Source: Streptomyces tanashiensis
GTDB taxonomy: Bacteria > Actinomycetota > Actinomycetes > Streptomycetales > Streptomycetaceae
NCBI RefSeq assembly: GCF_014648895.1
Contig: NZ_BMRZ01000003.1
Coordinates: forward strand, 496,001 to 560,000
Direction: 5' to 3'
Length of the DNA stretch: 64,000 bases
In this document: positions 1-8,082 of the stretch, piece after piece
Position numbering within the stretch: the first letter of the stretch is position 1
Layout of the letters: each line of letters starts with the position of its first letter
Made by a program: the position numbers and the translations under genes
Notes under the pieces: model-generated
Database searches by the model: none
Told to the model about the DNA's origin: nothing
What the model saw: the letters and a program-made list of their open reading frames with translations, nothing else

Positions 1-485
1 GCCCGCTCGTCGCCCGGCGGCAGCAGCAGCGCTCCCTCGACTACATCGGGATCGGCCAGGCGGAGGGCGCGAAGCTGCTCACCGGCGGCGGCCGTCCGGA
101 CGGCCTCGACCGGGGCTGGTACGTCGAGCCGACCCTCTTCGGCGACGTCGACAACTCCATGCGGATCGCCCGCGAGGAGATCTTCGGACCGGTCATCTGT
201 CTCCTGCCGTACGGGGACGAGGCCGAGGCGCGGCGGATCGCGAACGACTCCGACTTCGGGCTCAGCGGCAGCGTCTGGACCGGGGACGTGGAGCACGGCA
301 TCGACTTCGCCCGGGGCGTGCGCACCGGCACCTTCAACGTCAACACCTTCAGCCTCGACATGCTCGGCCCCTTCGGCGGCTACAAGAACTCGGGCCTGGG
401 GCGGGAGTTCGGCCCCGAGGGCTTCGGCGAGTACCTGGAGCACAAGATGATCCACCTCCCCGGCGGCTACGAGGGCGGGGTGTGA
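1..485 (+). CDS. Aldehyde dehydrogenase, C-terminal part (5' end outside window)
   Basis: Reading from base 3 gives about 160 residues of the C-terminal half of an NAD(P)-dependent aldehyde dehydrogenase, which oxidises an aldehyde to the carboxylic acid in the cytoplasm. Family landmarks are the EEIFGPV motif, the GLSGSVWT stretch and the closing PFGGYKNSGLGREFG block. The catalytic Cys and Glu would lie upstream of the window. The stop overlaps the next gene, a [3Fe-4S] ferredoxin. ALDH plus this kind of ferredoxin usually sits beside a cytochrome P450, so a P450 upstream is likely (inference). The family is clear; the substrate cannot be told. Confidence 0.93.
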   Translation, partial: PLVARRQQQRSLDYIGIGQAEGAKLLTGGGRPDGLDRGWYVEPTLFGDVDNSMRIAREEIFGPVICLLPYGDEAEARRIANDSDFGLSGSVWTGDVEHGIDFARGVRTGTFNVNTFSLDMLGPFGGYKNSGLGREFGPEGFGEYLEHKMIHLPGGYEGGV

Positions 486-718
486 TGGGGGACCGCTGGC
501 ACGTCGAGGTCGACCGGAGCGTCTGCATCGGCTCCGGCATGTGCGTCAACCACGCCCCGGGCGGCTTCCGCCTCGACACGGCCCGCCAGTCCCACCCGGT
601 GGAGCCGGAGGCGGACGCGGGCGAACGCCTCCTGGCGGCGGCGGAGGGCTGCCCGGTGGAGGCGATCCTGATCACCCTGGCGGACGGCGGGGAGCCGGTC
701 TTCCCGCCGGAGGAGTAG
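485..718 (+). CDS. [3Fe-4S] ferredoxin, P450-type
   Basis: A 77-residue cytoplasmic electron carrier. It has the three-Cys layout of actinobacterial [3Fe-4S] ferredoxins: CIGSGMC near residues 13-19 and a late CP (GCPVEA) near residue 56. These ferredoxins pass electrons to cytochrome P450s. The ATG at 485 shares its A with the TGA of the aldehyde dehydrogenase gene; a GTG at 482 is an alternative in-frame start. The overlap implies translational coupling. The stop codon forms the beginning of a 22-bp tandem repeat. No P450 is visible inside the window. Confidence 0.9.
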   Translation: MGDRWHVEVDRSVCIGSGMCVNHAPGGFRLDTARQSHPVEPEADAGERLLAAAEGCPVEAILITLADGGEPVFPPEE

Positions 719-825
719 CCGGACCGGCGGGCCCCCGCAGCCGGTCCGGCGGACTTCCGTAGCGGGTCCGGCGGGCTCCCGCAGCCGGTCCGGCGGGCCC
801 CGGTGGCCGGCCCGGCGGGCCCCGC
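716..825. repeat. Five-copy 22-bp GC-rich tandem repeat
   Basis: A 15-bp core resembling CAGCCGGTCCGGCGG recurs at 716-730, 738-752, 760-774, 782-796 and 804-818, a period of exactly 22 bp. Copies differ by one to three bases. The first copy begins in the TAG stop codon of the ferredoxin gene. The period is not a multiple of three and no gene covers the array. Each core holds a CCGGnCCGG dyad, so the transcript could form a series of short hairpins. Confidence 0.85.
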
Positions 826-924
826 CACCGGCCGCCCCCGCCGTCGGAACCGCCGTGACCTGCGCGTACCGCGTGTGTGAGACTCCCTCGGCACACGTAC
901 GTACGCGCAGGGAGCGGGGCAGGC

Positions 925-1515
925 ATGCGGGGTCGGGGCAGATGGTGGACGGCGGTCGCGGGAGCGACGGCGGCGGTGCTCCTCGGGGCGGGGTGCGGGG
1001 CCGGTACGGGCTCCGGGGAAGGGGCCTCCGCCCCGTCCTTCGGCCGCGAGACGGCGCACACCGAGATCGTCGCCGCGGTCGAGAAGGCGGGGCTGCCGAA
1101 GTCCGACCTTCCGGGGATCGGCGGGCCGACCCCCACGGGCTCCACGCCGCGTCCCACGCCGTCCACGGAGCGCGAGCGGCTGGAGGAGCGTGCCCTCGCC
1201 TGCACCGCCGCGTGGCAGTACGCCGGCCCGCCCGTCGACGGATCGCGGGGCGACCTCGAGAAGGCGGTCACCGCCCTCGTCGGCAAGGGCTGGGTCCAGG
1301 GCGAGCGCCAGGTGGAGAAGCTCGACGAGCACGGCGGCACGATGCTCCAGATCACGCTCAGGAAGCGGGGCTGGGTGATGTACGCCCGGCACACCGGCGT
1401 GCAGCAGTCGCTGACCATGGAGATGATCTCCCTGCACGCGACGGAGACCGCGTGCATGAACCGGTTCACCGAGCAGGAGCGGAAGGCCCTGTTCGGGGAC
1501 GCCGAACAGGGCTGA
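925..1515 (+). CDS. Putative lipoprotein (tandem paralogue 1)
   Basis: A 196-residue exported protein of unknown function. The start chosen is ATG 925, preceded by a GGGAGCGGGG ribosome site; an earlier in-frame ATG at 877 would add 16 residues ahead of the signal peptide. The N-terminus has Arg residues, a hydrophobic stretch and a lipobox-like LLGAGC, so it is probably lipid-anchored outside the membrane. The mature part holds two further cysteines (LACTAAW and TACMNRF). Its layout (helix, Cys-containing W motif, LxGKGW motif) parallels the next gene, so the two look like diverged duplicates. Confidence 0.75.
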   Translation: MRGRGRWWTAVAGATAAVLLGAGCGAGTGSGEGASAPSFGRETAHTEIVAAVEKAGLPKSDLPGIGGPTPTGSTPRPTPSTERERLEERALACTAAWQYAGPPVDGSRGDLEKAVTALVGKGWVQGERQVEKLDEHGGTMLQITLRKRGWVMYARHTGVQQSLTMEMISLHATETACMNRFTEQERKALFGDAEQG

Positions 1516-1614
1516 CGAAAGGCGTCGTTGCACCCATCGCCCGTTCCCACGTGCAAAACTGTGCCCTGAAAAACGGGGGCAAGAGGCCGTCGTGCATGCG
1601 TATTCGGGAGTGTT

Positions 1615-2157
1615 GTGCGCAAGGCGAAGTGGGTGGCCGCGGCTGCCGGTGTGGTGCTGTTGGTCGCGGGCTGCGGCAGCGAGGGCGGATCGGACAAGGG
1701 CGGTTCGGCGTCCGGTGGTTCGTCCTCGGCCGGGTCGTCCGCGACGGGCGGTTCGGGCGGTTCGGGTGGCGAGCGGCTGGACGGGGCCGCGGTCACCAAG
1801 GAGTTGACGGACGCGGCGACGGGGGCCGGCTTCACGCAGGACGCCTCGGGCGAGCAGATCCCGGCCGAGGCCAAGGACTGCATGGTCAGCTGGACGGCCG
1901 ACGCCGAGAAGGCGGCCGACCCGGCGAAGTCCTACACGGACACGGTCGCGACCCTCACCAAGGGCGGCTGGACCGAGGAGCGGAGCTCCGGGGCGGGCGG
2001 CTCGGTGATCAAGTCGCTGAAGAAGAGCAGCTGGCAGCTCCAGGCCAGCAACCACTCGGCGGGCCCGCTGAAGCTGGTCATGTTCGTGGCCGTCGACGGC
2101 GGCCCGGAGTGCGCCGCCGTCATCGCGGAGAACAACGCCAAGGGCAAGACCTCCTGA
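1615..2157 (+). CDS. Putative lipoprotein (tandem paralogue 2)
   Basis: A 180-residue lipoprotein starting at GTG 1615. It has a basic N-terminus, a hydrophobic core and the lipobox LLVAGC, then a Gly/Ser-rich linker of about 30 residues typical of Streptomyces lipoproteins. The mature domain shares its order of elements with the preceding protein: a helix ending in GAGF, a single Cys in DCMVSW, and TLTKGGW matching LVGKGW there. Function is unknown. About 100 bp separate the two genes, so each may have its own promoter. A strong hairpin follows the stop. Confidence 0.75.
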   Translation: MRKAKWVAAAAGVVLLVAGCGSEGGSDKGGSASGGSSSAGSSATGGSGGSGGERLDGAAVTKELTDAATGAGFTQDASGEQIPAEAKDCMVSWTADAEKAADPAKSYTDTVATLTKGGWTEERSSGAGGSVIKSLKKSSWQLQASNHSAGPLKLVMFVAVDGGPECAAVIAENNAKGKTS

Positions 2158-2164
2158 CCCCGCG

Positions 2165-2207
2165 CCGTCCGCGCCCCCGGCAGGCAGGCCGCCGGGGGCG
2201 CGGACGG
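2165..2207 (+). terminator. Strong hairpin after the lipoprotein gene
   Basis: A perfect 17-bp inverted repeat, arms 2165-2181 and 2191-2207, with a 9-nt loop, 8 bp after the stop of the lipoprotein gene. There is no T-run, which is common for Streptomyces terminators. It lies between convergent genes and could act in both directions. Confidence 0.75.
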
Positions 2208-2245
2208 CTGCCGTAGGAGGGCGGGTTCCGGGGTCGGCGCCGCCG

Positions 2246-2881
2246 TCAGCGCGCCGGTTCCGGCGCCGGCGCCGGTGCCGTCAGGTCGATCAGCCGGCAG
2301 ACCGTCTCGATGTCGATCTTCACCTGTGCGATCGAGGCGCGGCCGGAGAGCCATGTGATCAGCGCCGAGTGCCAGGTGTGCTCGATCACCCGGACCGCCG
2401 AGAGCTGGCTCGGGGTCGGGTGCTCCGTCCCCATCGCGTCCAGGATGATCGCGGTCGTCAGCCGGGAGACCGTGTCGACCTCGGGGCTCACGCTGCGGTC
2501 CGCGAAGGTCAGCGCCCGCACCATCGCGTCGGCCAGCTGCGGTTCCCGCTGGAGCGCCCGGAAGGCGCGCATCAGCGTCTCGGCGACCCGCTCCGCCGGG
2601 TCCGCGCCCGCGGGCGGCCGCTTCCGCAGCGTGGTGTGCATGTGCTGCAGCTGGTCCTGCATGGTCGCCACGAGGAGGTGGATCTTGGAGGGGAAGTACC
2701 GGTACAGCGTGCCGAGGGCGACCCCCGCCGCCTCGGCGACCTCCCGCATCTGCACGGCGTCGAAGCCGCCCCTGGCCGCGAGCTGGGCGCTGGCGTTCAG
2801 GATGCGGCGGCGGCGTGCCTCCTGGCGCTCCGTGAGCGGCGGCGACGCGGGTCTGTGGTCCGCTCTGTTCTCTGCGGTCAT
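2246..2881 (-). CDS. kstR: TetR-family regulator, KstR-like
   Basis: A 211-residue TetR-type repressor. The N-terminal helix-turn-helix (about residues 20-68) reads ILNASAQLAARGGFDAV, then VAEAAGVALGTLYRYFPSK. A ligand-binding helical domain follows. Length and sequence style fit KstR, the repressor of cholesterol and isoprenoid-acid catabolism in actinobacteria, which releases DNA when it binds a CoA-thioester intermediate (family knowledge). Three sites of the KstR pattern TnnAACnnGTTnnA occur in this window, one in the divergent promoter of this gene at 3041-3054. The ATG at 2881 is preceded by GGGA. The KstR assignment rests on the operators and fatty-acid context as well as on sequence. 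Confidence 0.8.
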   Translation of the reverse strand: MTAENRADHRPASPPLTERQEARRRRILNASAQLAARGGFDAVQMREVAEAAGVALGTLYRYFPSKIHLLVATMQDQLQHMHTTLRKRPPAGADPAERVAETLMRAFRALQREPQLADAMVRALTFADRSVSPEVDTVSRLTTAIILDAMGTEHPTPSQLSAVRVIEHTWHSALITWLSGRASIAQVKIDIETVCRLIDLTAPAPAPEPAR

Positions 2882-3040
2882 GAGGTCCCGTTCCGTGCGG
2901 TGGGGAGCGACAGTATGGCGGCGCGGCCGCCGTGGCGCGAATCACCTGTTCCGGCTCTCACCACGGAGCTACCTGCCGGTAGATTCTGTGCTCCTTGAAG
3001 GATCAAGAAGACAAGCAAGAAGATCCAGAACGATCAAGTC

Positions 3041-3054
3041 TGTAACTTGTTCTA
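3041..3054. promoter_or_regulatory. KstR-type operator (kstR / glycosyltransferase promoter)
   Basis: TGTAACTTGTTCTA matches the KstR consensus TnnAACnnGTTnnA at every defined base. It lies 54 bp before the glycosyltransferase start and about 160 bp before the divergent kstR start, so it could serve autoregulation, control of the glycosyltransferase operon, or both. Confidence 0.7.
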
Positions 3055-3108
3055 GATTAGCGCGAGCGGTTACGCTCCGGCGAAACGCACGCTCGAAGGG
3101 GGTCGCGC

Positions 3109-4443
3109 ATGACCGCTGAGGCCATAGAGGCAAGCCCCCGACAGGGCGTCACCGCGGCCGGTGACCGTCCGTTGCGGATCGCTCTCCTCACGTACAAGGG
3201 AAACCCGTTCTGCGGCGGCCAGGGCGTCTACGTCCGCCACCTCTCTCGGGAGCTCGCCCGCCTCGGCCACACCGTCGAGGTCATCGGCTCCCAGCCGTAC
3301 CCCGTCCTCGACGAGGGCGAGGACCTCGCGGGGCTCACCCTCACCGAGATCGCCAGCCTCGACCTCTACCGCTCGCCGGACCCCTTCCGGACCCCGAAGC
3401 GCGAGGAGTACCGGGACTGGATCGACGCCCTCGAGGTCGCCACCATGTGGACCGGGGGCTTCCCCGAGCCGCTCACCTTCTCCCTGCGGGCCCGGCGCAT
3501 GCTCGCCGCCCGCCGCGGAGACTTCGACGTCGTCCACGACAACCAGACCCTCGGGTACGGACTCCTCGGCGGCCCGCGCGCGATCGGCGCGCCGCTCGTC
3601 ACCACGATCCACCACCCCATCACCGTCGACCGGCAGCTCGAACTCGACGCCGCCGCCGACTGGAAGCGCCGCGCCTCCGTCCGCCGCTGGTACGCCTTCA
3701 CCGGCATGCAGAAGAAGGTCGCCCGCCGGCTGCCGTCCGTCCTCACCGTCTCCGGCACCTCGCGCCAGGAGATCGTCGACCACCTCGGCGTCCGCGAGGA
3801 CCGCATCAAGGTCGTCCACATCGGCGCCGACACCGACCTCTGGTCCCCGGACCCGTCCGTCGCCGAGATCCCCGGCCGGATCGTCACCACGTCCAGCGCC
3901 GACGTCCCCCTCAAGGGGCTCATCCACCTGATCGAGGCGCTCGCCAAGCTCCGCACCGAGAACCCCGACGCCCACCTCGTCGTCGTCGGCAGGCGCGCCG
4001 AGGACGGCCCGGTCGCCGCCGCGATCGAGCGGTACGGGCTCGACGGCGCCGTCGAATTCGTCAAGGGCATCAGCGACGCCGAGCTCGTCGACCTCGTGCG
4101 CTCCGCCCAGGTCTCGTGCGTGCCCTCGCTGTACGAGGGGTTCTCGCTGCCCGCCGCCGAGGCCATGGCCACGGGGACGGCGCTCGTCGCGACGACCGGC
4201 GGGGCGATCCCCGAGGTCGCCGGACCCGACGGCGAGACCTGCCTCGCGGTGCCGCCGGCGGACGCGGGGGCGCTGGCCGCCGCGCTGGGACGGGTCCTCG
4301 GCGATCCCGGGCTGCGCGCACGGCTCGGTGCGGCCGGCCGCGAGCGGGTCCTGGCCAACTTCACCTGGGCCAGGGCCGCCCAGGGGACGGCGGAGCTCTA
4401 CCGCGAGGCGGTTGCCCGGCAGGGTGCCGGAGTCCGACGGTGA
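3109..4443 (+). CDS. Family 4 (GT-B) glycosyltransferase
   Basis: A 444-residue cytoplasmic retaining glycosyltransferase using a nucleotide-sugar donor. The N-terminal half has the acceptor-side loop GGQGVYVRHLSRELARLGH (residues about 36-55). The C-terminal half carries the donor-site E-x7-E pattern, Glu343 and Glu351 within YEGFSLPAAEAMATG. The start is ATG 3109, seven bases after AAGGGGG. It heads a block followed by a SAM methyltransferase and an alpha-toroid protein. This set could build or modify a methylated glycan or glycolipid (inference). A KstR-type operator lies just upstream. The family is certain; the product is unknown. Confidence 0.92.
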   Translation: MTAEAIEASPRQGVTAAGDRPLRIALLTYKGNPFCGGQGVYVRHLSRELARLGHTVEVIGSQPYPVLDEGEDLAGLTLTEIASLDLYRSPDPFRTPKREEYRDWIDALEVATMWTGGFPEPLTFSLRARRMLAARRGDFDVVHDNQTLGYGLLGGPRAIGAPLVTTIHHPITVDRQLELDAAADWKRRASVRRWYAFTGMQKKVARRLPSVLTVSGTSRQEIVDHLGVREDRIKVVHIGADTDLWSPDPSVAEIPGRIVTTSSADVPLKGLIHLIEALAKLRTENPDAHLVVVGRRAEDGPVAAAIERYGLDGAVEFVKGISDAELVDLVRSAQVSCVPSLYEGFSLPAAEAMATGTALVATTGGAIPEVAGPDGETCLAVPPADAGALAAALGRVLGDPGLRARLGAAGRERVLANFTWARAAQGTAELYREAVARQGAGVRR

Positions 4444-4492
4444 CACCTCAGCTTGTTCGCCGGGTGCAGCCCGGTGGTCGGGTTGTGCCCAC

Positions 4493-4536
4493 CCTCCCCC
4501 GAGCTCTCGGCTCCGCTCGACCAGGGGGGACCCCCA
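4493..4536. repeat. Dispersed Streptomyces-type imperfect palindrome
   Basis: Between the glycosyltransferase and methyltransferase genes lies a segment beginning CCTCCCCCGAGCTCTCGG and ending CCAGGGGGGACCCCCA. C-rich and G-rich arms flank an inner GAGC/GCTC pair. From memory, closely similar intergenic elements recur many times in Streptomyces genomes. It may form a hairpin that attenuates transcription inside this operon. Confidence 0.6.
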
Positions 4537-4609
4537 TCGCCCTGCGGAACGCCTGCCCACAACCCGGCGGCCGCCCACGACTCATCTCCCACCGCGAAAG
4601 GCAGACCTC

Positions 4610-5344
4610 GTGCTGACCGTCGACTTCACTCGCTTCCCGCTCGCCCCCGGCGACCGTGTGCTCGACCTGGGCTGCGGTGCGGGCCGGCACGCCTTCGAGT
4701 GCTACCGGCGCGGTGCCCAGGTCGTGGCCCTCGACCAGAACGGCGAGGAGATCCGCGAGGTCGCCAAGTGGTTCGCGGCCATGAAGGAGGCCGGCGAGGC
4801 CCCCGCCGGCGCGACCGCCACCGCGATGGAGGGCGACGCGCTCAACCTGCCCTTCCCCGACGAGTCCTTCGACGTCGTCATCATCTCCGAGGTCATGGAG
4901 CACATCCCCGACGACAAGGGCGTGCTCGCCGAGATGGTGCGCGTCCTCAAGCCCGGCGGCCGCATCGCCATCACCGTCCCGCGCTACGGCCCGGAGAAGA
5001 TCTGCTGGACGCTCTCCGACGCGTACCACGAGGTCGAGGGCGGTCACATCCGCATCTACAAGGCCGACGAGCTGCTCGCCAAGATCCGGCAGGCCGGCCT
5101 CAAGCCGTACGGCACCCACCACGCGCACGCGCTGCACTCGCCGTACTGGTGGCTGAAGTGCGCCTTCGGCGTCGACAACGACAAGGCGCTGCCGGTCCGC
5201 GCGTACCACAAGCTCCTGGTCTGGGACATCATGAAGAAGCCCGCCCTGACCCGGGTCGCCGAGCAGCTGCTCAACCCGGTCGTCGGCAAGAGCTTCGTGG
5301 CGTACGCGACCAAGCCCCACCTCCCGAAGGCCGACGCCCAGTGA
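4610..5344 (+). CDS. Class I SAM-dependent methyltransferase
   Basis: A 244-residue methyltransferase starting at GTG 4610, preceded by AAAGGCAG. Motif I, VLDLGCGAGRH, is at residues 17-27. The acidic end of beta-2 is VALDQN, motif II is FDVVIISEVMEHIPD and motif III is LKPGGRIAITVPR, the Methyltransf_11 order. The C-terminal region is long and rich in Trp and Tyr (SPYWWLKCAFG), likely forming the acceptor site. The substrate is unknown; its neighbours are a glycosyltransferase and an alpha-toroid enzyme, so a glycan or lipid-linked acceptor is plausible. The stop overlaps the GTG of the next gene by 4 bp, so translation is coupled. Confidence 0.9.
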   Translation: MLTVDFTRFPLAPGDRVLDLGCGAGRHAFECYRRGAQVVALDQNGEEIREVAKWFAAMKEAGEAPAGATATAMEGDALNLPFPDESFDVVIISEVMEHIPDDKGVLAEMVRVLKPGGRIAITVPRYGPEKICWTLSDAYHEVEGGHIRIYKADELLAKIRQAGLKPYGTHHAHALHSPYWWLKCAFGVDNDKALPVRAYHKLLVWDIMKKPALTRVAEQLLNPVVGKSFVAYATKPHLPKADAQ

Positions 5345-6432
5345 CGTCTCCCGAGCGGATCGCGGAGCACCTCGTCCTGCCCGGCGTGCTCACCGCCGAG
5401 CAGGCCGCCGAGACGGTCGCCGGGATACTCGCCGTGCAGCGCGAGGACGGCGCCATACCCTGGTTCCGCGGCCACCACCTGGACCCGTGGGACCACACCG
5501 AGGCCGCCATGGCCCTGGACGCGGCCGGCGAGCACGCCGCCGCCGCCCGCGCCTACGCGTGGCTCGCCCGCCACCAGAACAGCGACGGTTCCTGGTACGC
5601 GGCCTACCACGACGGCGACCCGGAGCAGATCACCGACCGGAGCCGCGAGTCCAACTTCGTCGCCTACATCGCGGTCGGCGTCTGGCACCACTACCTCTCC
5701 ACCGGCGACGACGCCTTCCTCGACCGGATGTGGCCCGTCGTCTACGCGGCCGTCGAGTTCGTCCTCGGGCTCCAGCAGCCCGGCGGACAGATCGGCTGGA
5801 AGCGCGAGCCCGACGGCACGCCCGTGGACGACGCTCTGCTGACCGGCAGCTCGTCGATCCACCAGGCGCTGCGCTGCGCCCTGGCCATCGCCGAGGCGCG
5901 CGAGGAGGCCCAGCCCGACTGGGAGCTGGCCGCCGGGGCCCTCGGGCACGCGATCCGCCGCCACCCCGAGCGCTTCCTCGACAAGTCCCGCTACTCGATG
6001 GACTGGTACTACCCGGTCCTCGGCGGCGCGGTCACGGGGGCCGACGCGAAGGCCCGGATCGAGGCCGACTGGGACCGCTTCGTCGTCCCCGGTCTCGGCG
6101 TGCGCTGCGTGGTCCCCAACCCGTGGGTCACCGGCGGCGAGAGCTGCGAACTCGCCCTCGCCCTGTGGGCGATGGGGGAGTCCGACCGGGCCCTCACGAT
6201 CCTCCAGGACATCCAGCACCTGCGTGCCGGGAACGGCATGTACTGGACGGGGTACGTCTTCGAGGGCGAGACGGAGGCCGACAAGGCGGTCTGGCCCGAG
6301 GAGCAGACGGCCTGGACCGCGGGTTCGCTCCTCCTCGCGGTCGCGGCCCTGGGCGGCGAGGAGGCGACGGTCGCCGTCTTCGCCGGCGACCGCCTCCCGG
6401 CGGGCCTCGAACCCGACTGCTGCGGCGGCTAG
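5341..6432 (+). CDS. Prenyltransferase/terpenoid-cyclase-fold alpha-toroid protein
   Basis: A 363-residue protein from GTG 5341, overlapping the methyltransferase stop as GTGA. It shows repeated helix pairs with QW-like motifs: QREDGAIPWF (about residues 33-42) and ARHQNSDGSWYAAY (about 72-85), typical of alpha/alpha toroids in prenyltransferase or squalene-cyclase repeats and some glycosidases. I see no DxDD cyclisation motif, so true cyclase activity is unproven. It may instead act on a glycan, given the glycosyltransferase and methyltransferase in the same operon. Its TAG stop shares a CTAG tetranucleotide with the stop of the convergent gene. Confidence 0.75.
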   Translation: MTSPERIAEHLVLPGVLTAEQAAETVAGILAVQREDGAIPWFRGHHLDPWDHTEAAMALDAAGEHAAAARAYAWLARHQNSDGSWYAAYHDGDPEQITDRSRESNFVAYIAVGVWHHYLSTGDDAFLDRMWPVVYAAVEFVLGLQQPGGQIGWKREPDGTPVDDALLTGSSSIHQALRCALAIAEAREEAQPDWELAAGALGHAIRRHPERFLDKSRYSMDWYYPVLGGAVTGADAKARIEADWDRFVVPGLGVRCVVPNPWVTGGESCELALALWAMGESDRALTILQDIQHLRAGNGMYWTGYVFEGETEADKAVWPEEQTAWTAGSLLLAVAALGGEEATVAVFAGDRLPAGLEPDCCGG

Positions 6433-7328
6433 GCCTTCGGTACGGGAACGTCGCGCGTCGCCTCGTCCTGGCGGCGCAGCAGGGCCTTCCAGTCGCGGTC
6501 GACGTCCGGATGGCCGTCCAGCCAGCGCTGCTGGACGGCGGCGAGGCGTGCGTACGCGGTGGGCAGGTAGCCGGTGGACTCCTTGCAGCGCAGGTCCGCC
6601 GTGAGCGACGCGTCGGCGTGGCGGGCGGCCTCGGTCCGCAGCGCGCCGAGGAGCCGTGCCGGATCGGTCTTCCCCGCGAACCCGGCCTCGTCCATGCATG
6701 CCCGCCAGCGGCCGTTCAGGGCCCGGAACTCCGGGTCCTTCTCCAGGTCCGCCCGGGCCTGCTCCTGGGCCTCGAAGAGCATGATCCGCACCTGGAGCCA
6801 CCGCATCCGGCCGTCGCCCAGGACCTTGGTCTCGCCCTCGGCGAGGCAGCCGTCGCCCGGCCGGGACACCTTCATCCCGCGCGTTCCCTTGGCGGTCACC
6901 CGCTTCTTCTGGTCGCCGAAGAGGGCCAGGCCGTACGCCTTGCCGGTCTCGGCGCTGCCGGGCGCGGGCGGCTTCTCCGCGGGCGGCGGGGTCTCGGCCG
7001 GCGGTGCGGCGGACTCCTGCCCGAAGGGCTGCGGCCGCTGGTCGCCGCCCGTGCCGGGGAGGGGCGGGGCGGGCGGCTCGTACCGGAAGCCGTGCCGTGC
7101 CATACAGGCGACGGCGTACCGGCGCTGCGCCTCGGTGCTGCGGTAGTCGACCTCGGTCCAGCGGAACAGCCGCTCGGTCACCTGCGGCAGTGCGTGCGAC
7201 GCGGTGGCGGCGGCCGGGACCGGCGGGGTGGTGTCGGGCGGGGCGGCGAGGGTCCAGCCGCCGACGACGGCCGCCGCCCCCGCGAGGACGGCGACGGCGG
7301 TGAGGGCGCTGCGGCGGGGGCCGGTCAT
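6429..7328 (-). CDS. Exported hypothetical protein
   Basis: A 299-residue protein beginning MTGPRRSALT with one N-terminal hydrophobic segment (AVAVLAGAAAVVGGWTLAA), so it is membrane-anchored or secreted. A Pro/Ala-rich linker lies near residues 90-125. Pairs of cysteines appear in the motifs ACMARHGF, DGCLAEGE, ACMDEAGF and DLRCKES, suggesting two extracytoplasmic disulphides. Proteins with ACMxxxGF motifs are common in Streptomyces but uncharacterised. It lies downstream of the I36-like gene on the same strand (72-bp gap). No function is assigned. Confidence 0.7.
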   Translation of the reverse strand: MTGPRRSALTAVAVLAGAAAVVGGWTLAAPPDTTPPVPAAATASHALPQVTERLFRWTEVDYRSTEAQRRYAVACMARHGFRYEPPAPPLPGTGGDQRPQPFGQESAAPPAETPPPAEKPPAPGSAETGKAYGLALFGDQKKRVTAKGTRGMKVSRPGDGCLAEGETKVLGDGRMRWLQVRIMLFEAQEQARADLEKDPEFRALNGRWRACMDEAGFAGKTDPARLLGALRTEAARHADASLTADLRCKESTGYLPTAYARLAAVQQRWLDGHPDVDRDWKALLRRQDEATRDVPVPKA

Positions 7329-7399
7329 GTCGGTGGGCTGCCTTTCTGCGGAGCGGTCGGGCGTGTGGGCCCGGCGTGCCGGGCCCACGACGGGGCGGA

Positions 7400-7864
7400 T
7401 CAGTAGCAGTGGACGCTGGTCGTGCCCCGCAGCAGCAGGGAGCTGGCCACGTTCTGCTGGTCGACGGGCATGTCGGTGAAGTTGTCGATGGAGCTTCCCG
7501 GGTTGACGCAGAAGGCCAGGCCGCCGCCGTAGTTGATGTCGCGGTAGTAGTGGCTCTCGTAGCCGCCGGTGCTGGAGTTGCTGGCGGCCGAGACCTTGTC
7601 GTTCACGGTGTCGCCGAACCCGTAGCCCCAGTCGCCGCGCACCGCGTGGTGGTCGAAGACGTCGTCGGTGAAGTTCGGGTCGCTGTTGAAGTAGTGGTGC
7701 GAGGCTCCGGAGTAGGTGTAGAGGCTGAAGGCGCAGTGGTAGCCCGACGGGCAGCCGTAGCCCGCCGACGCCGTGCCCGCCGTCGCGACCCCGGCGCCGA
7801 AGAGCAGCGTGGTGGACGCGACGACGGCGGCGATCCTTCTGCGCAGGCCCGTGTTCTTGCTCAT
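7400..7864 (-). CDS. Secreted peptidase-inhibitor-like protein (I36 family style)
   Basis: A 154-residue protein with a clear Sec signal peptide: MSKNTGLRRR, a hydrophobic core, then cleavage near GTASAGYG. The mature protein is small and rich in Tyr, Ser and Gly, with CPSGYHCAF at its N-terminus and later YYRDINYGGG. This is the gamma-crystallin-like layout of the peptidase inhibitor I36/SMPI group. The start chosen is ATG 7864, with GGAAGGG upstream; the 21 residues before it are not signal-like. The likely role is an extracellular protease inhibitor or surface protein, inferred from family resemblance only. Confidence 0.7.
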   Translation of the reverse strand: MSKNTGLRRRIAAVVASTTLLFGAGVATAGTASAGYGCPSGYHCAFSLYTYSGASHHYFNSDPNFTDDVFDHHAVRGDWGYGFGDTVNDKVSAASNSSTGGYESHYYRDINYGGGLAFCVNPGSSIDNFTDMPVDQQNVASSLLLRGTTSVHCY

Positions 7865-8082
7865 GGTGTGAGGCGACCCTTCCTGGTCCCGAACGCACCC
7901 CGGACCGTTTCCGGGTGCGCCCCCCACCCTCGGGTCCCCGCGGCCCGCCTGGCCAGGCCTCCCGCCGTCCCGGGACGCCCAGGGACGGGCGGGGGACGCC
8001 CGTACCCGTACGGCGCCGCCCCGGTGGCGGGCGCATCCGGTGCGGGTCAGGCTGGCTCCACCGTGATCAGGGAGGTTCCGTC

